Shown: piece by piece, positions 42,608 through 52,173 of the stretch
Layout of the letters: each line of letters opens with the position of its first letter
Position numbering within the stretch: position 1 is the stretch's first letter
NCBI GenBank assembly: GCA_023435565.1
Contig: JAEYRN010000037.1
Coordinates: 1 to 61,305 of the forward strand
Length of the DNA stretch: 61,305 bases
Origin: Bacillota bacterium
GTDB lineage: Bacteria; Bacillota; UBA4882; UBA8346
Reading direction: 5' to 3'
Translations under genes and position numbers: made by a program
The notes under the pieces: model-generated
Told to the model about the DNA's origin: nothing
The model's database searches: none
What the model saw: the letters and a program-made list of their open reading frames with translations, nothing else

Positions 42608-43057
42608 TTACTTCCTAATCTCTATCTCTACCGGTTTGGACCGAGTTGGTTTATCTCTAATGCAAAATTCCCCAACTAATTGATATTTTCCAGGTTCTAA
42701 CGGTTTTCCGGACGATATGATTTGGTTGAAAGTAACTACATAAGTCAGGGGTAGCTTCGGTTCAAGTTTCAAATTAACCAGCGACATGGCAAACATCTTA
42801 CCGCCGGACCATTTCCAGACCAGTTGCTGATCTTCATTGTAAAGATAAAAATCATAAATTTTGGAACTGGAAAGTTGGGCTTGGTATGTCTTGGAGTTTT
42901 GATTCAGGACAGTCAAAGCCATGGCGATAGTTTCGCCTTGTTTATAGACGGTTTTATCTGAGGTCGTTTCGACAAATAACTTTGAAAAGGTTGTAGCCTC
43001 GCCGGTTATTAAAAAAAATAGCATGGGAAAAAATATTAATAGTAATGTTTTTTGCAT
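42608..43057 (-). CDS. Secreted BsuPI-type proteinase-inhibitor-domain protein
   Basis: 149 residues with a signal peptide (QKTLLLIFFPMLFFLITG) and an Ig-like domain: TVYKQGETIAMALTVLNQNSKTYQAQLSSSKIYDFYLYNEDQQLVWKWSGGKMF, matching the BsuPI/IPI domain (the V-W-x-W-S-x-G-x-x-F pattern). In Bacillus subtilis the IPI protein inhibits intracellular subtilisin. Here the gene follows a subtilisin-like protease by 91 nt, and both are exported, so it may restrain that protease. Many BsuPI proteins have no proven inhibitor role. Confidence 0.8.
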   Translation of the reverse strand: MQKTLLLIFFPMLFFLITGEATTFSKLFVETTSDKTVYKQGETIAMALTVLNQNSKTYQAQLSSSKIYDFYLYNEDQQLVWKWSGGKMFAMSLVNLKLEPKLPLTYVVTFNQIISSGKPLEPGKYQLVGEFCIRDKPTRSKPVEIEIRK

Positions 43058-43148
43058 TATAAATCACCTCAGCTTTTTCTATTTAATTATTATATATTAC
43101 GAAGAATATTCCTTTGTTATTAAGGTTTTTTTGAACACATTTTAATAT

Positions 43149-44819
43149 CTAAAGAGAAAGGTTGACTCCAGTTAAGGTGGCATTTTCCACCAATGTAACT
43201 TGAGTATAACTGAATTTCTCGCCGGCTGTGACAAGATTATTATTGTCAGTATCTTCAAAGGAACATATGTAATAAGTCCCTGCCTTAATCCCGGAGACGG
43301 TGAAGTCTCCCGAGGCGCCGACATGTTGCAGATTGCTAATAATCGTGCCTTCTGGTGTACCGATAAATATTTTTACATTGGCCATTTCCGGAGGAGTGGT
43401 ATCGTTTTTCAACACGGCATATGCGTCTGGCATGCCATGACCGTAGTAATTATCGTGTCCGGGACTCCCGAGGTCAATACAATACTTTTTTAGTTGTTCT
43501 TCAACTTGTAACGGAGTAATATCCTGATTTTGGGCATATAATAACGCCGCCAAGCCGGAGATGTGCGGGGCTGCTTGCGAGGTGCCGGCCATGTAGGCGT
43601 AAGTATTTTTTTTGGCCAATTTATCATAGCAAGTACTGAAGATGGTTTTGACGGCCCATTCGGATTCGTATTGGGTTAAGGGAATTCCGCCTCCGGGAGC
43701 GCAAAAGTCGATTTCCGGGCCGAAATTGGAGTAGGAAGGTCTGGAGCAGGTATGGTCTAGGGATGCTACGGCGATTACTGGAGAATAATTAGCTGGGGAA
43801 GTGACGGAAGTACCCTCATTACCTGCCGCGGCGATTACAGTAACGTTAGCGTTAAGAGCATTATTAATTGCTGTTTTAAGTACTTCTGAGGTTGCTTCAG
43901 CTGCTCCTAGACTTAAGTTAATGACGTTTGCTTTATTGGTAACTGCCCAATTGATTCCTTCGATGATATCTGCTACAACTCCCCATCCTTCTGAATTTAA
44001 AACCCGGATCGGCATGATCTTCACATTCCAAGCCACACCGGCGATTCCAATTTTATTGTCTGTTACAGCACCGATTATACCGGCAACATGTGTTCCGTGA
44101 CTGAGTTGGTTAGCTTCATTTAGATATACATTATCTGAAGGATCACCATCATAGGATTTATTTACAACATCTTGTCCTGGTAATAAGTTACTTTTAGAAC
44201 TACCTATAAAATCTTCATGGTTCAACGCAATACCCGTATCCAATACTGCTACGATTACTTCCTTATCAGGTTCGACATTTTCTCCCTTTTGTACACCCCA
44301 TGCCTTTTCGAGGTTGAGCATTTTATAATTCCAATAATAAGGCGCTATGTATTTTGGATCATCGGGAACAGCTAGCGCTTGGAATATCAGATTGTCTTCG
44401 ATATACTCAACCTCGGAAAAACGAGTGGCAGTTGACTTGGAGAACGTTTGATCATTGATTTCAATCAAATAAGTTGAAACGGTTCCGTATAACTTTTTTT
44501 TGATTCTACCGCCCAATTTAGCAATAACTTCGTTAGCGTTGACATTGGATCGAAGTTTTACTATTTTTTCATTTTGTACCGATTGTGGAACAAAATTAGT
44601 TCTCCGTATAGCAGCTTTTGAAAAAAATACTGATTTGGAAAGTGTTATTGTCGAATTTGAGATGCGAGAAGCTGGCGCTGGACCAAAAGAAACCGTACCT
44701 TGAATCGTTCCCAGGACCGGAGGATTGATTTTTTTCTTCTTTCCCCCTCCGCCCCCGCCACACCCGGTGTACATTAAAACAGAGATTAATAATAAAAGCA
44801 AATATATTTTTTTCGCCAT
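43149..44819 (-). CDS. Subtilisin-like (S8) lipoprotein protease
   Basis: 556 residues. The signal peptide ends in a lipobox (LMYTGC) followed by a Gly-rich, Lys-rich linker. An I9-like propeptide (about residues 60-150) precedes the catalytic domain with Asp in VAVLDTGIALNHEDF, His in LSHGTHVAGIIGA, the oxyanion Asn in AAAGNEGTSV and Ser in AGTSQAAPHISGLAALL. The C-terminal 80 residues form a carboxypeptidase-regulatory-like beta domain (GTPEGTIISNLQHVGASGDFTVSGIKAGTYYI). It should be anchored outside the inner membrane. GAGGTGA precedes the start. Confidence 0.92.
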   Translation of the reverse strand: MAKKIYLLLLLISVLMYTGCGGGGGGKKKKINPPVLGTIQGTVSFGPAPASRISNSTITLSKSVFFSKAAIRRTNFVPQSVQNEKIVKLRSNVNANEVIAKLGGRIKKKLYGTVSTYLIEINDQTFSKSTATRFSEVEYIEDNLIFQALAVPDDPKYIAPYYWNYKMLNLEKAWGVQKGENVEPDKEVIVAVLDTGIALNHEDFIGSSKSNLLPGQDVVNKSYDGDPSDNVYLNEANQLSHGTHVAGIIGAVTDNKIGIAGVAWNVKIMPIRVLNSEGWGVVADIIEGINWAVTNKANVINLSLGAAEATSEVLKTAINNALNANVTVIAAAGNEGTSVTSPANYSPVIAVASLDHTCSRPSYSNFGPEIDFCAPGGGIPLTQYESEWAVKTIFSTCYDKLAKKNTYAYMAGTSQAAPHISGLAALLYAQNQDITPLQVEEQLKKYCIDLGSPGHDNYYGHGMPDAYAVLKNDTTPPEMANVKIFIGTPEGTIISNLQHVGASGDFTVSGIKAGTYYICSFEDTDNNNLVTAGEKFSYTQVTLVENATLTGVNLSL

Positions 44820-45046
44820 TTTCAGTCACCTCATCATGCCCATAATTTAACATCTTTGTATATTCTTCATTTTGTAGAATATTTCCTTCAATATATAAAA
44901 AAGGAGAAAGATTCCGGTTGTTGAATAAATATTAAGTTGAACATATTTCGTCGTATTCCAGGAAACCTAATTACATAAATAATACGGGAAAGTAAATAAA
45001 ACTTAAAGCCGTTATTTGAATTTATAACAAACGTTGGTGAATTATT

Positions 45047-46426
45047 TTGTCTAACCTATATGATGTGATCATTGTTGGCGGAGGCCCTGCCGGGATCTTC
45101 GCAGCCCTTGAATTGGTTAAAACGACCGGTTTGAAAGTTTTAATCCTGGAAAAGGGCAGAAGTCTGGAGGAGCGGGTTTGTCCTTCCAAAGAGAGACGAA
45201 TCGGCTGTGTGAAATGCTCCCCTTGCTCTATTGTCTGCGGTTGGGGCGGGGCGGGGGCTTTTAGCGACGGGAAATTGACCCTTTCTACCGAAGTCGGGGG
45301 TTTTTTGGATGACTATATCTCCAAAGAGCAACTGCATAAATTAATTCGGGAGATTGATGATGTTTATTTAAAATTCGGCGCTCCACCAGAGGTCTATGGC
45401 TCCGATGAGGAAGCCATTGCCAAAATCGAAAAAAAAGCGGTTTTAGCGGACTTGCGTTTGATTCCTTCCCGAATCAGGCATTTAGGCACTGGACGTACTA
45501 AAACTGTACTACAAGCGATGAAAGATTATTTGGCTGACAAAGGAGTCGAAATAGTTACCGGGGTGGAAGTAGCGGAGATTATAACCAAAGACGGTCAAGC
45601 TTCGGGAGTAAGGACCAAGAAGGGCGATGAAATTTTCGGTAAATACTTGATCATCGGGCCGGGACGGGAAGGTTCGGATTGGCTGGTTAAGGAGTCGCGT
45701 CGGCTGGGCCTAAACTCAACGGTCAACCCGGTGGATATAGGGGTTAGGGTTGAGCTTCCCGCCGAAGTATTGGAGGAACTGACTTCGATTATTTTCGAGA
45801 CGAAATTTATTTATTATTCAAGAACATTTGAGGATCGGGTCCGGACTTTCTGTATGTGTCCCCACGGTGAAGTGGTCATGGAAAGCCAGGACGGTTTGTT
45901 AACGGTAAACGGGCATAGTCATGCCCAACGAAAGACCGCCAATACCAATTTTGCGCTCCTGGTTAGCAAAACATTCACCGAACCCTTTAAAGAACCAATT
46001 ACCTATGGCCGCTATGTGGCTGGATTGGCCAATTTATTAGGGGGCGGAGTAATTGTCCAGCGACTGGGCGACTTACAGAATGGGCGGCGTTCCACTAAAG
46101 AACGGTTGATTAAAGGCTTGGTCCGTCCCACTTTAGGAGAAGCCACTCCCGGAGATTTGAGCCTGGTCCTACCCTATCGACATTTGCTGGCAATTCAGGA
46201 GATGTTGCAGGCCTTGGATGTGGTGGCGCCCGGAGTAAATTCTCGTAATACCCTTTTATACGGGGTGGAAGTTAAGTTCTATTCGTCGCGGTTAAGTCTG
46301 AGCAAAGGGCTGGAGACCCAGATTCAAAATATGTATGCGGTTGGAGATGGGGCTGGAGTAACCAGAGGATTGATGCAGGCCTCAATCTCCGGAGTTATTG
46401 CAGCAAGGGAGATTCTTTCAGTGTAA
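45047..46426 (+). CDS. FAD-dependent dehydrogenase (COG2509 type)
   Basis: 459 residues from TTG 45047: FAD motif YDVIIVGGGPAGIFAALEL, then a Cys-rich stretch CPSKERRIGCVKCSPCSIVCGWGGAGAFSDGKLTLST characteristic of this family, and a late NMYAVGDGAGVTRGLMQASISG. Family members are widespread in anaerobes and uncharacterised. The cysteines may form disulfides or bind an Fe-S cluster. GGTGA is a weak SD. It is followed by the rRNA methyltransferase gene 30 nt later. Confidence 0.88.
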   Translation: MSNLYDVIIVGGGPAGIFAALELVKTTGLKVLILEKGRSLEERVCPSKERRIGCVKCSPCSIVCGWGGAGAFSDGKLTLSTEVGGFLDDYISKEQLHKLIREIDDVYLKFGAPPEVYGSDEEAIAKIEKKAVLADLRLIPSRIRHLGTGRTKTVLQAMKDYLADKGVEIVTGVEVAEIITKDGQASGVRTKKGDEIFGKYLIIGPGREGSDWLVKESRRLGLNSTVNPVDIGVRVELPAEVLEELTSIIFETKFIYYSRTFEDRVRTFCMCPHGEVVMESQDGLLTVNGHSHAQRKTANTNFALLVSKTFTEPFKEPITYGRYVAGLANLLGGGVIVQRLGDLQNGRRSTKERLIKGLVRPTLGEATPGDLSLVLPYRHLLAIQEMLQALDVVAPGVNSRNTLLYGVEVKFYSSRLSLSKGLETQIQNMYAVGDGAGVTRGLMQASISGVIAAREILSV

Positions 46427-46456
46427 TTCTAGTTTGGCCTTAATTGGAGGGGAATT

Positions 46457-47629
46457 ATGAATCAGGTAATCTTAAAGGCCGGTAAGGAAAAAAGACTTAA
46501 GGCAGGGCATCTCTGGATTTATCAAGGAGAAATCGGTATTATCGGTATTGGCGTAAAGTCCGGGGATGTAGTTGAGGTCCTCGATAATCGGGGGCGTTTT
46601 CTCGGCCTGGGTTACTATAACCAAGCATCGACTATTGCGGTCCGAATCCTCACCAATCAGCGGGAAACAATTGATTCCGATTTTTTTAAAAAACGTTTAC
46701 GAAACGCTTTGTCTTACAGGGGAAGAATAAAACCTGATGCCTCCTGTTATCGTTTGGTATATGGTGAAGGAGATTTACTCCCCGGATTAATCGTGGACCG
46801 CTTTGAGGATTTCTTAGTAGTCCAATTCCTTACGATGGGGATGGAAGTTAACCGTAATTTGATCATTGAAATCCTGTATGAACTTTGCCGGCCCAAAGGT
46901 ATTGTTGAAAGAAGCGATACTTCAACCCGGCACCTGGAGGAACTTCCGGAACGTTCAGGGTGTATCTATGGGACATGCCCTGAATCACTGGTGATTACAG
47001 ATAATAATTTAAAATTTCGCGTTAATTTGCTAGAAGGGCAGAAAACCGGTTACTTCTTGGACCAATCAGCCAATAGGGCTGTTTTGGCTAAATACGCGCG
47101 GGGGCGAAGAACTCTGGACTGTTTTTGCCATATTGGGAGTTTTGCGGTTCATGCAGCAGCTTTTGGAGCTACTTCCGTGTTGGGAGTGGATATATCGGAG
47201 GATGCGATAAGTCAAGCTGAAGCAAATTCCGTTTTGAACAACGTAGATGATCGTTGCCGTTTTAAAGTTGCTAATGCTTTTGATTTTCTTCGTGATCAGG
47301 TTGGTAAGAAAGAAATCTACGATTTAGTTATCTTAGACCCGCCGGCTTTCACAAAAAGCAAACAAGCATTAGACGGAGCGATCCGAGGCTATAAAGAGAT
47401 CAATCTCCGTGGTTTGAAATTACTTCGTCCCGGCGGTATTTTGGTGACTTGTTCTTGTTCCTATCATTTGAGTTCGGAACTATTTTGGGAGATAATAACC
47501 GCAGCAGCGGCTGATAATAAACAAAGAATACGTTTACTGGAACGCCGAAGTCAGGGACTGGACCATCCTGTTCTAGCAGGAGTTCCGGAGACCGAATATC
47601 TAAAGTGTTTTATTTTTGAAGTGGTGTAG
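46457..47629 (+). CDS. RlmI-like 23S rRNA (cytosine-C5) methyltransferase
   Basis: 390 residues with an N-terminal PUA domain (VILKAGKEKRLKAGHLWIYQGEI...GDVVEVLDNRGRFLGLGYYN), an EEHEA-like middle domain (RLVYGEGDLLPGLIVDRF), and a C-terminal SAM-binding domain (TLDCFCHIGSFAVHAAAFG, VLGVDISEDAI, DLVILDPPAFTKSK, LVTCSCSYH). The catalytic Cys lies in TCSCS. RlmI methylates C1962 of 23S rRNA. SD TGGAGGGG precedes ATG 46457. Confidence 0.9.
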   Translation: MNQVILKAGKEKRLKAGHLWIYQGEIGIIGIGVKSGDVVEVLDNRGRFLGLGYYNQASTIAVRILTNQRETIDSDFFKKRLRNALSYRGRIKPDASCYRLVYGEGDLLPGLIVDRFEDFLVVQFLTMGMEVNRNLIIEILYELCRPKGIVERSDTSTRHLEELPERSGCIYGTCPESLVITDNNLKFRVNLLEGQKTGYFLDQSANRAVLAKYARGRRTLDCFCHIGSFAVHAAAFGATSVLGVDISEDAISQAEANSVLNNVDDRCRFKVANAFDFLRDQVGKKEIYDLVILDPPAFTKSKQALDGAIRGYKEINLRGLKLLRPGGILVTCSCSYHLSSELFWEIITAAAADNKQRIRLLERRSQGLDHPVLAGVPETEYLKCFIFEVV

Positions 47630-47655
47630 TAATATTTGATTGAGGTATTTTAGTT

Positions 47656-48897
47656 ATGTCTTCAAATCAGGTTTCTCTTATCTTTTCCGACGGTAACGGC
47701 AATTTGCAAATCGATCCTGAGTTAATGGCCATAGGAATGAACGGCAACCAAGTTGAGCTCGGCGATGAAACTTGGATTGATCTTCCCGCTGGTGGAGAAC
47801 TATTATTGCTCCCGGGGAGGTTGCCATTGGGGTATAATCAAGAAAAAGACCAAGTTGAAGTGGTGGAAGGAGTTACCGCTTTGGCGGCAATTCTGCCAAT
47901 GGGTTATACTAGGACTTTATTACCCGGTTATGAAATTACGAATTTTGAAGAATTGCCTCTTTTTGGTTATGCTGCGGTAGGCGCGGTTGAAGGACAATTG
48001 AAGGTAGCCGCTCTTGAAACCGATGAACAATTGAAATGGAATCCCATTTATTATAATACTACGGATTTACCCCGATTAGTTAAAAAAGTGAGGCGGGAGT
48101 ATCCGGATAACCGCATTTTAAGACAACTTGCCAAATGTGCTCTAGATTATCATTGCCTGACAGCCCAAAACCTCTTTTATCGGCGTTGGGAAGCGGGGAT
48201 TCCGGTATCACCCTATTGCAATGCTGATTGCTTGGGATGTATTTCCAAACAGCCCGCTGAATGCTGTCCGTCGCCACAGAATAGAATTGACTTTGTTCCG
48301 GAGGAATCTGAAATAATTGAGTTAGTAGCCATTCATTTAGATGAAGCACCGGATGGGATTGTCAGTTTCGGACAAGGTTGCGAAGGCGAACCATCGTTAC
48401 AAAAAGACTTGTTGGTTAAGGCAATTAAAGCGGTACGACAAAAAACGGCTAAGGGGACGATTAACATTAACAGTAACGCCGGGTATACCGAGGCAATAAA
48501 GGCATTAGCAGGTTCCGGTCTGGATAGTATTAGAGTCAGCCTTTTTTCGGCAGTACCCAAACATTATGAATGGTATCACCGCCCGCAGGGTTATTCCATA
48601 GATAGTGTAAGAGAATCTTTACGATATTCAACAGTAAATAATCTTCGGGTAGCCATAAACCTATTGTTTTTCCCGGGGTTTTCCAACCTACAGAGAGAAA
48701 CAATGGCTCTAAAAGAACTGATAGCTACAACCGGAATCCACCAGGTTCAACTTCGAAACCTAAATATCGATCCGGAAAAAATGGCCCCGGTGATAAACGA
48801 TAATAATGAGGAACTGCCGACAATAGGAGCGTGGATCGAAGATTTACAACAAGAATTTCCCGATCTGCAAATCGGAAATTACACTAAATCAAAGTGA
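47656..48897 (+). CDS. Radical SAM protein of unknown function
   Basis: 413 residues. The N-terminal 170 residues form a non-SAM domain; the radical-SAM motif is CNADCLGC in SPYCNADCLGCISKQ, followed by Cys pairs (AECCPSP). Later segments (IVSFGQGCEGEPSLQ, TININSNAGYTEAIKALAGSGLDSIRVSLFS) match a radical-SAM group often seen in clostridia and thermophiles. The PAECC region suggests an extra metal site. The substrate is unknown. It is encoded between the rRNA methyltransferase and rpmE genes, so a housekeeping RNA or protein role is possible. Confidence 0.82.
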   Translation: MSSNQVSLIFSDGNGNLQIDPELMAIGMNGNQVELGDETWIDLPAGGELLLLPGRLPLGYNQEKDQVEVVEGVTALAAILPMGYTRTLLPGYEITNFEELPLFGYAAVGAVEGQLKVAALETDEQLKWNPIYYNTTDLPRLVKKVRREYPDNRILRQLAKCALDYHCLTAQNLFYRRWEAGIPVSPYCNADCLGCISKQPAECCPSPQNRIDFVPEESEIIELVAIHLDEAPDGIVSFGQGCEGEPSLQKDLLVKAIKAVRQKTAKGTININSNAGYTEAIKALAGSGLDSIRVSLFSAVPKHYEWYHRPQGYSIDSVRESLRYSTVNNLRVAINLLFFPGFSNLQRETMALKELIATTGIHQVQLRNLNIDPEKMAPVINDNNEELPTIGAWIEDLQQEFPDLQIGNYTKSK

Positions 48898-48905
48898 TAA
48901 TTTTG

Positions 48906-48934
48906 TTGCGCCCAAAAAGTCATTGTGCTATAAT
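48906..48934 (+). promoter_or_regulatory. Promoter of rpmE
   Basis: TTGCGC (48906-48911), 17 bp and TATAAT (48929-48934) lie 40 nt before the ATG of rpmE. Confidence 0.7.
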
Positions 48935-48973
48935 ATAAAAGTTATAAAGTAAGGGCAAGAGAGGTGACGCACG

Positions 48974-49174
48974 ATGAAGGAAGGTATTCATCCGAAATAC
49001 GATAAAATTAAGGTGACCTGCGCCTGTGGCGAAAGCTTTGAAACCGGCTCCACCAAAAAGGAGATCCGGGTTGAAATTTGTTCCAAATGTCACCCGATGT
49101 TTACCGGTAAACAACGGATTCTAGACAGCGGTGGCCAGGTAGAGAAGTTTAAGAGACGGTTGGAAAAAAAATAA
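48974..49174 (+). CDS. rpmE: 50S ribosomal protein bL31
   Basis: 66 residues matching bL31: MKEGIHPKYDKIKVTCACGESFETGSTKKEIRVEICSKCHPMFTGKQRILD, GQVEKFKRR. The zinc-binding type (CAC and CSKC) is present, so it is the zinc-dependent paralogue. GAGGTGA precedes ATG 48974. The order rpmE, DUF1385, prfA, prmC is typical for Bacillota. Confidence 0.97.
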   Translation: MKEGIHPKYDKIKVTCACGESFETGSTKKEIRVEICSKCHPMFTGKQRILDSGGQVEKFKRRLEKK

Positions 49175-49188
49175 TTTAACGGCAACTA

Positions 49189-49213
49189 CAGGCGAGGATG
49201 AGATCCTCGCCTG
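49189..49213. terminator. Hairpin after rpmE
   Basis: Arms caggcgaggat (49189-49199) and atcctcgcctg (49203-49213) are perfect inverted repeats with a 3-nt loop. No U-tract follows, so it may only attenuate or protect rpmE mRNA. Confidence 0.5.
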
Positions 49214-49242
49214 CTAACTATATATGTGGGAAGGTGTAATTA

Positions 49243-50187
49243 ATGAGTAAGCAGTCTGATTTTTCCTATGGTGGGCAAGCGGTAATCGAAGGGGTAATGA
49301 TGCGGGGCCGCAATTATCTTGCAGTAGCAGTCCGTAAAAATGATGGTGAAATTGTTATTAAAAAAGACCCAGTCGGATCAATAACCAAAAAGCTGCCTTT
49401 TCTAAAATGGCCGTTTCTCAGAGGTGTTGTGGCCCTTTGTGAATCATTTTCAATTGGGTTGAAGGCGTTACTCTTTTCAGCGGACCAGTTTTTAGAGGAA
49501 GAAGAAGAGTCGAAACTTTCCGCTTGGGAAAGCACTTTAATGATCGGTTCCGCTTTGGTCATGACCGTATTGCTCTTTATTGTATTGCCGCTACTAGGCA
49601 GGATGTTGTTGAGTAAGATTTTACCGGATCTATTTTGGGGAAACCTTTTTGAAAGTTTATTACGATTTATTATCTTAATTGTTTATATAATGTCGGTCTC
49701 ATTTTTAAAGGATATTCAGAGGGTCTTTGCTTACCATGGGGCCGAGCATAAGGTGATTAATACCTTTGAAGCCAAAAAAGAATTAAATGTGGCTAACTCC
49801 AAGGGGTACACCACCTTCCATCCCCGCTGCGGGACCAGTTTTTTATTGTATGTTGTCGTGGTTAGCGCAGTGGTATTTAGTTTTTTAAGATATGATTCAA
49901 TCTTAATGAGATTGGCATCACGGATTTTACTATTGCCGGTGGTTGCTGGAATTTCTTATGAGATTATAAAATTCACCGGTAAACATCGCGAGTTTTTCCT
50001 CTGGCGTTGGTTGGCTTTACCCGGGGTTTGGCTACAGCGTTTGACCACCAGGGAACCGGATGACAGTCAGCTTGAGGTAGCCATTAGTGCTTTGGTGGCG
50101 GTATTGGAAGAAGATGCCCCGGTTATAGTGGGCGGAAAAGTATATAAAGGGGCTGCTATTTCTCCCGAGCCGGCTCCAGTGAATTAG
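49243..50187 (+). CDS. DUF1385 membrane protein
   Basis: 314 residues opening with FSYGGQAVIEGVMMRGRNYLAVAVRKNDGEIV, the DUF1385 signature, then four or so helices, with HGAEHKVINTFEAKKELNV and FHPRCGTSFLLYVV in the middle. The family (YqhQ in Bacillus) nearly always lies between rpmE and prfA in clostridia and has no known function. The HxAEHK and HPRCGTSF motifs look like metal-binding or catalytic sites. Confidence 0.92.
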   Translation: MSKQSDFSYGGQAVIEGVMMRGRNYLAVAVRKNDGEIVIKKDPVGSITKKLPFLKWPFLRGVVALCESFSIGLKALLFSADQFLEEEEESKLSAWESTLMIGSALVMTVLLFIVLPLLGRMLLSKILPDLFWGNLFESLLRFIILIVYIMSVSFLKDIQRVFAYHGAEHKVINTFEAKKELNVANSKGYTTFHPRCGTSFLLYVVVVSAVVFSFLRYDSILMRLASRILLLPVVAGISYEIIKFTGKHREFFLWRWLALPGVWLQRLTTREPDDSQLEVAISALVAVLEEDAPVIVGGKVYKGAAISPEPAPVN

Positions 50188-50234
50188 AGAGTTTGCAATT
50201 AAGTAGGACTAATTTTTTTAATTACGGTGATACA

Positions 50235-51302
50235 ATGCTTGATAAACTTACCGCTATTGAAGAAAAATATCATGAGATAAACAGTCAGCTTAGCGACCCA
50301 AAGGTTATTGCCGACCAGTCGCTCTTTCAGAAGCTGGCCAAAGCCCATTCCTCCATCAGTGAACTGGTTGAAACATACCAGGAGTACAAGCGGGTTAAGG
50401 AAGATTTGGAGACTGCCCTTGAGATGCTGGAGGAAGAGAGCGGCGATTCCGCCAAATTGCTAAAGGCAGAGGTTGGCCAGTTGGAGGCGGAAGAAGAGAG
50501 ACTGACTGCAAAGCTGAAAATTTTATTATTACCGAAGGACCCAAATGATGATAAGAATGTAATCATCGAGATCCGTGCCGGGACCGGGGGCGAGGAAGCG
50601 GCCCTTTTTGCCGGAGATCTTTTCCGGATGTACACCAGATATGGGGAATCCAAGGGTTGGCGGGTTGAATTATTGAGTGCCAGCGAGTCGGATCTGGGCG
50701 GGTTCAAGGAAATTATCTTTATAATCGAGGGAGATCATGTCTATAGCAGAATGAAGTTTGAGAGCGGTGTCCATCGGGTACAACGGGTACCCGAGACCGA
50801 AGCAGGCGGGAGGATTCATACCTCGGCGGCTACTGTCGCTATTCTGATTGAAGCGGAAGAAGTTGAGGTAGATATTAACCCTAATGATCTTAGGGTTGAT
50901 GTTTTTAGGGCGGGGGGCCATGGAGGTCAGTGCGTTAACACTACCGACTCGGCAGTCCGGATTACCCATCTTCCCACCGGTTTGGTGGTAACTTGTCAGG
51001 ATGAAAAGTCACAGCTTAAGAATAAGGAAAAGGCAATGAAAGTTCTTCGGGCGCGACTATTGGATAAATTTCAAAGCGAACAACATCAAGAGGTGGCTGA
51101 GGCGCGACGGAGTATGGTGGGTTCCGGTGATCGGAGCGAACGGATTCGGACCTACAATTTCCCCCAGAACCGGCTCACGGACCACCGGATCAATCTGACC
51201 TTATATCATTTGGAAGCGATTATCGAGGGAAATCTGGATGAGGTGATTGAGCCTCTAATCACAGCCGACCAGGCGGAACGGTTAAAAAATGTCGATCAAT
51301 AA
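50235..51302 (+). CDS. prfA: Peptide chain release factor 1
   Basis: 355 residues from ATG 50235 (MLDKLTAIEEKYHEI); the frame from 50193 has no SD. The catalytic GGQ is in AGGHGGQCVNTTDSAVR and the codon-recognition region follows RF1 (with TETEAGGRIHTSAATVA, ending HRINLTLYHLEAIIEG). It releases peptides at UAA and UAG. prmC, which methylates its GGQ glutamine, overlaps it by 14 nt. Confidence 0.96.
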   Translation: MLDKLTAIEEKYHEINSQLSDPKVIADQSLFQKLAKAHSSISELVETYQEYKRVKEDLETALEMLEEESGDSAKLLKAEVGQLEAEEERLTAKLKILLLPKDPNDDKNVIIEIRAGTGGEEAALFAGDLFRMYTRYGESKGWRVELLSASESDLGGFKEIIFIIEGDHVYSRMKFESGVHRVQRVPETEAGGRIHTSAATVAILIEAEEVEVDINPNDLRVDVFRAGGHGGQCVNTTDSAVRITHLPTGLVVTCQDEKSQLKNKEKAMKVLRARLLDKFQSEQHQEVAEARRSMVGSGDRSERIRTYNFPQNRLTDHRINLTLYHLEAIIEGNLDEVIEPLITADQAERLKNVDQ

Positions 51303-52158
51303 TTTGACTGTCGGTAACATTATCACCAAAACCGTTCCTTTTTTTAAAGAAAAAGGCCTACCCAATCCTAGACTGGAAGCTGACTTATTACTAGCGGGAG
51401 TTTTAAAACTCCCCAGGGTCAAATTGTATTCGGAGTGGGACCGGCCGTTGGAACCCGTTGAAGTGCAGCAATACCGCGAAGTAATAGTGAAGCGGGTCCA
51501 GGGGTGGCCCCTTGCTTATTTAACGGGGAAGAAGTCGTTTTTAAGTTGGGAATTTGACGTGACTCCGGCGGTTCTAATCCCACGTCCCGAGACTGAATTA
51601 TTGGTAGAAGCGGTAATGGATGCCGTTAAGGGTCGACAGGATTTAATTGGAGTTGATGTTGGGACCGGGAGCGGTATAATAGCGATTGCTCTTGCCAAAC
51701 TACTCCCCGGCAGCAAGTGGTATGCAGTGGATTTGTCCCCGGAAGCTTTGGCTGTAGCCGAGGCCAATGCCGTCCAAATGGGAGTTGGACAACAAATTCG
51801 TTTCATAACCGGAGATTTGCTGGGACCGATATTTGATATAAGTGAAAGAATTGACATAATCGTATCAAATCCACCCTATATACCATCCGCTACCATTAAC
51901 ACACTCCAACCCGAGGTACGCAAAGAACCATTGTTGGCTTTAGATGGCGGTCCGGACGGCCTTGGTGTTTATCGTAAATTTATTCCCCAAGCGAGTAAGT
52001 TATTGGCGCCTGATGGGGTCATTGCCGTAGAACATGGTTTTGACCAACGAATTAAATTGGAAGAGTTATTTAACGAATCGGGATTTACCCCTCAGTCAAA
52101 ATCAGATTTGGCGGGTTTGGACCGAATTATGATCGGGCGAAACCTTATGATTGAATAA
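51289..52158 (+). CDS. prmC: Release-factor glutamine N5-methyltransferase
   Basis: 289 residues. SAM motif I is VDVGTGSGIIAIAL and the active NPPY motif is VSNPPYIPSATI. The N-terminal helical domain (LPNPRLEADLLLAGVLKLPRVKLY, PLAYLTGKKSF) is typical of PrmC. It methylates the GGQ Gln of RF1/RF2. It overlaps prfA by 14 nt and is followed by hypA 15 nt later. Confidence 0.96.
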   Translation: MSINNLTVGNIITKTVPFFKEKGLPNPRLEADLLLAGVLKLPRVKLYSEWDRPLEPVEVQQYREVIVKRVQGWPLAYLTGKKSFLSWEFDVTPAVLIPRPETELLVEAVMDAVKGRQDLIGVDVGTGSGIIAIALAKLLPGSKWYAVDLSPEALAVAEANAVQMGVGQQIRFITGDLLGPIFDISERIDIIVSNPPYIPSATINTLQPEVRKEPLLALDGGPDGLGVYRKFIPQASKLLAPDGVIAVEHGFDQRIKLEELFNESGFTPQSKSDLAGLDRIMIGRNLMIE

Positions 52159-52173
52159 GTAGGAATAGATCTC

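Noticed and set aside
49189..49213. Riboswitch or ribosomal leader after rpmE
   Set aside because: Only one simple hairpin is present, with no further conserved structure.
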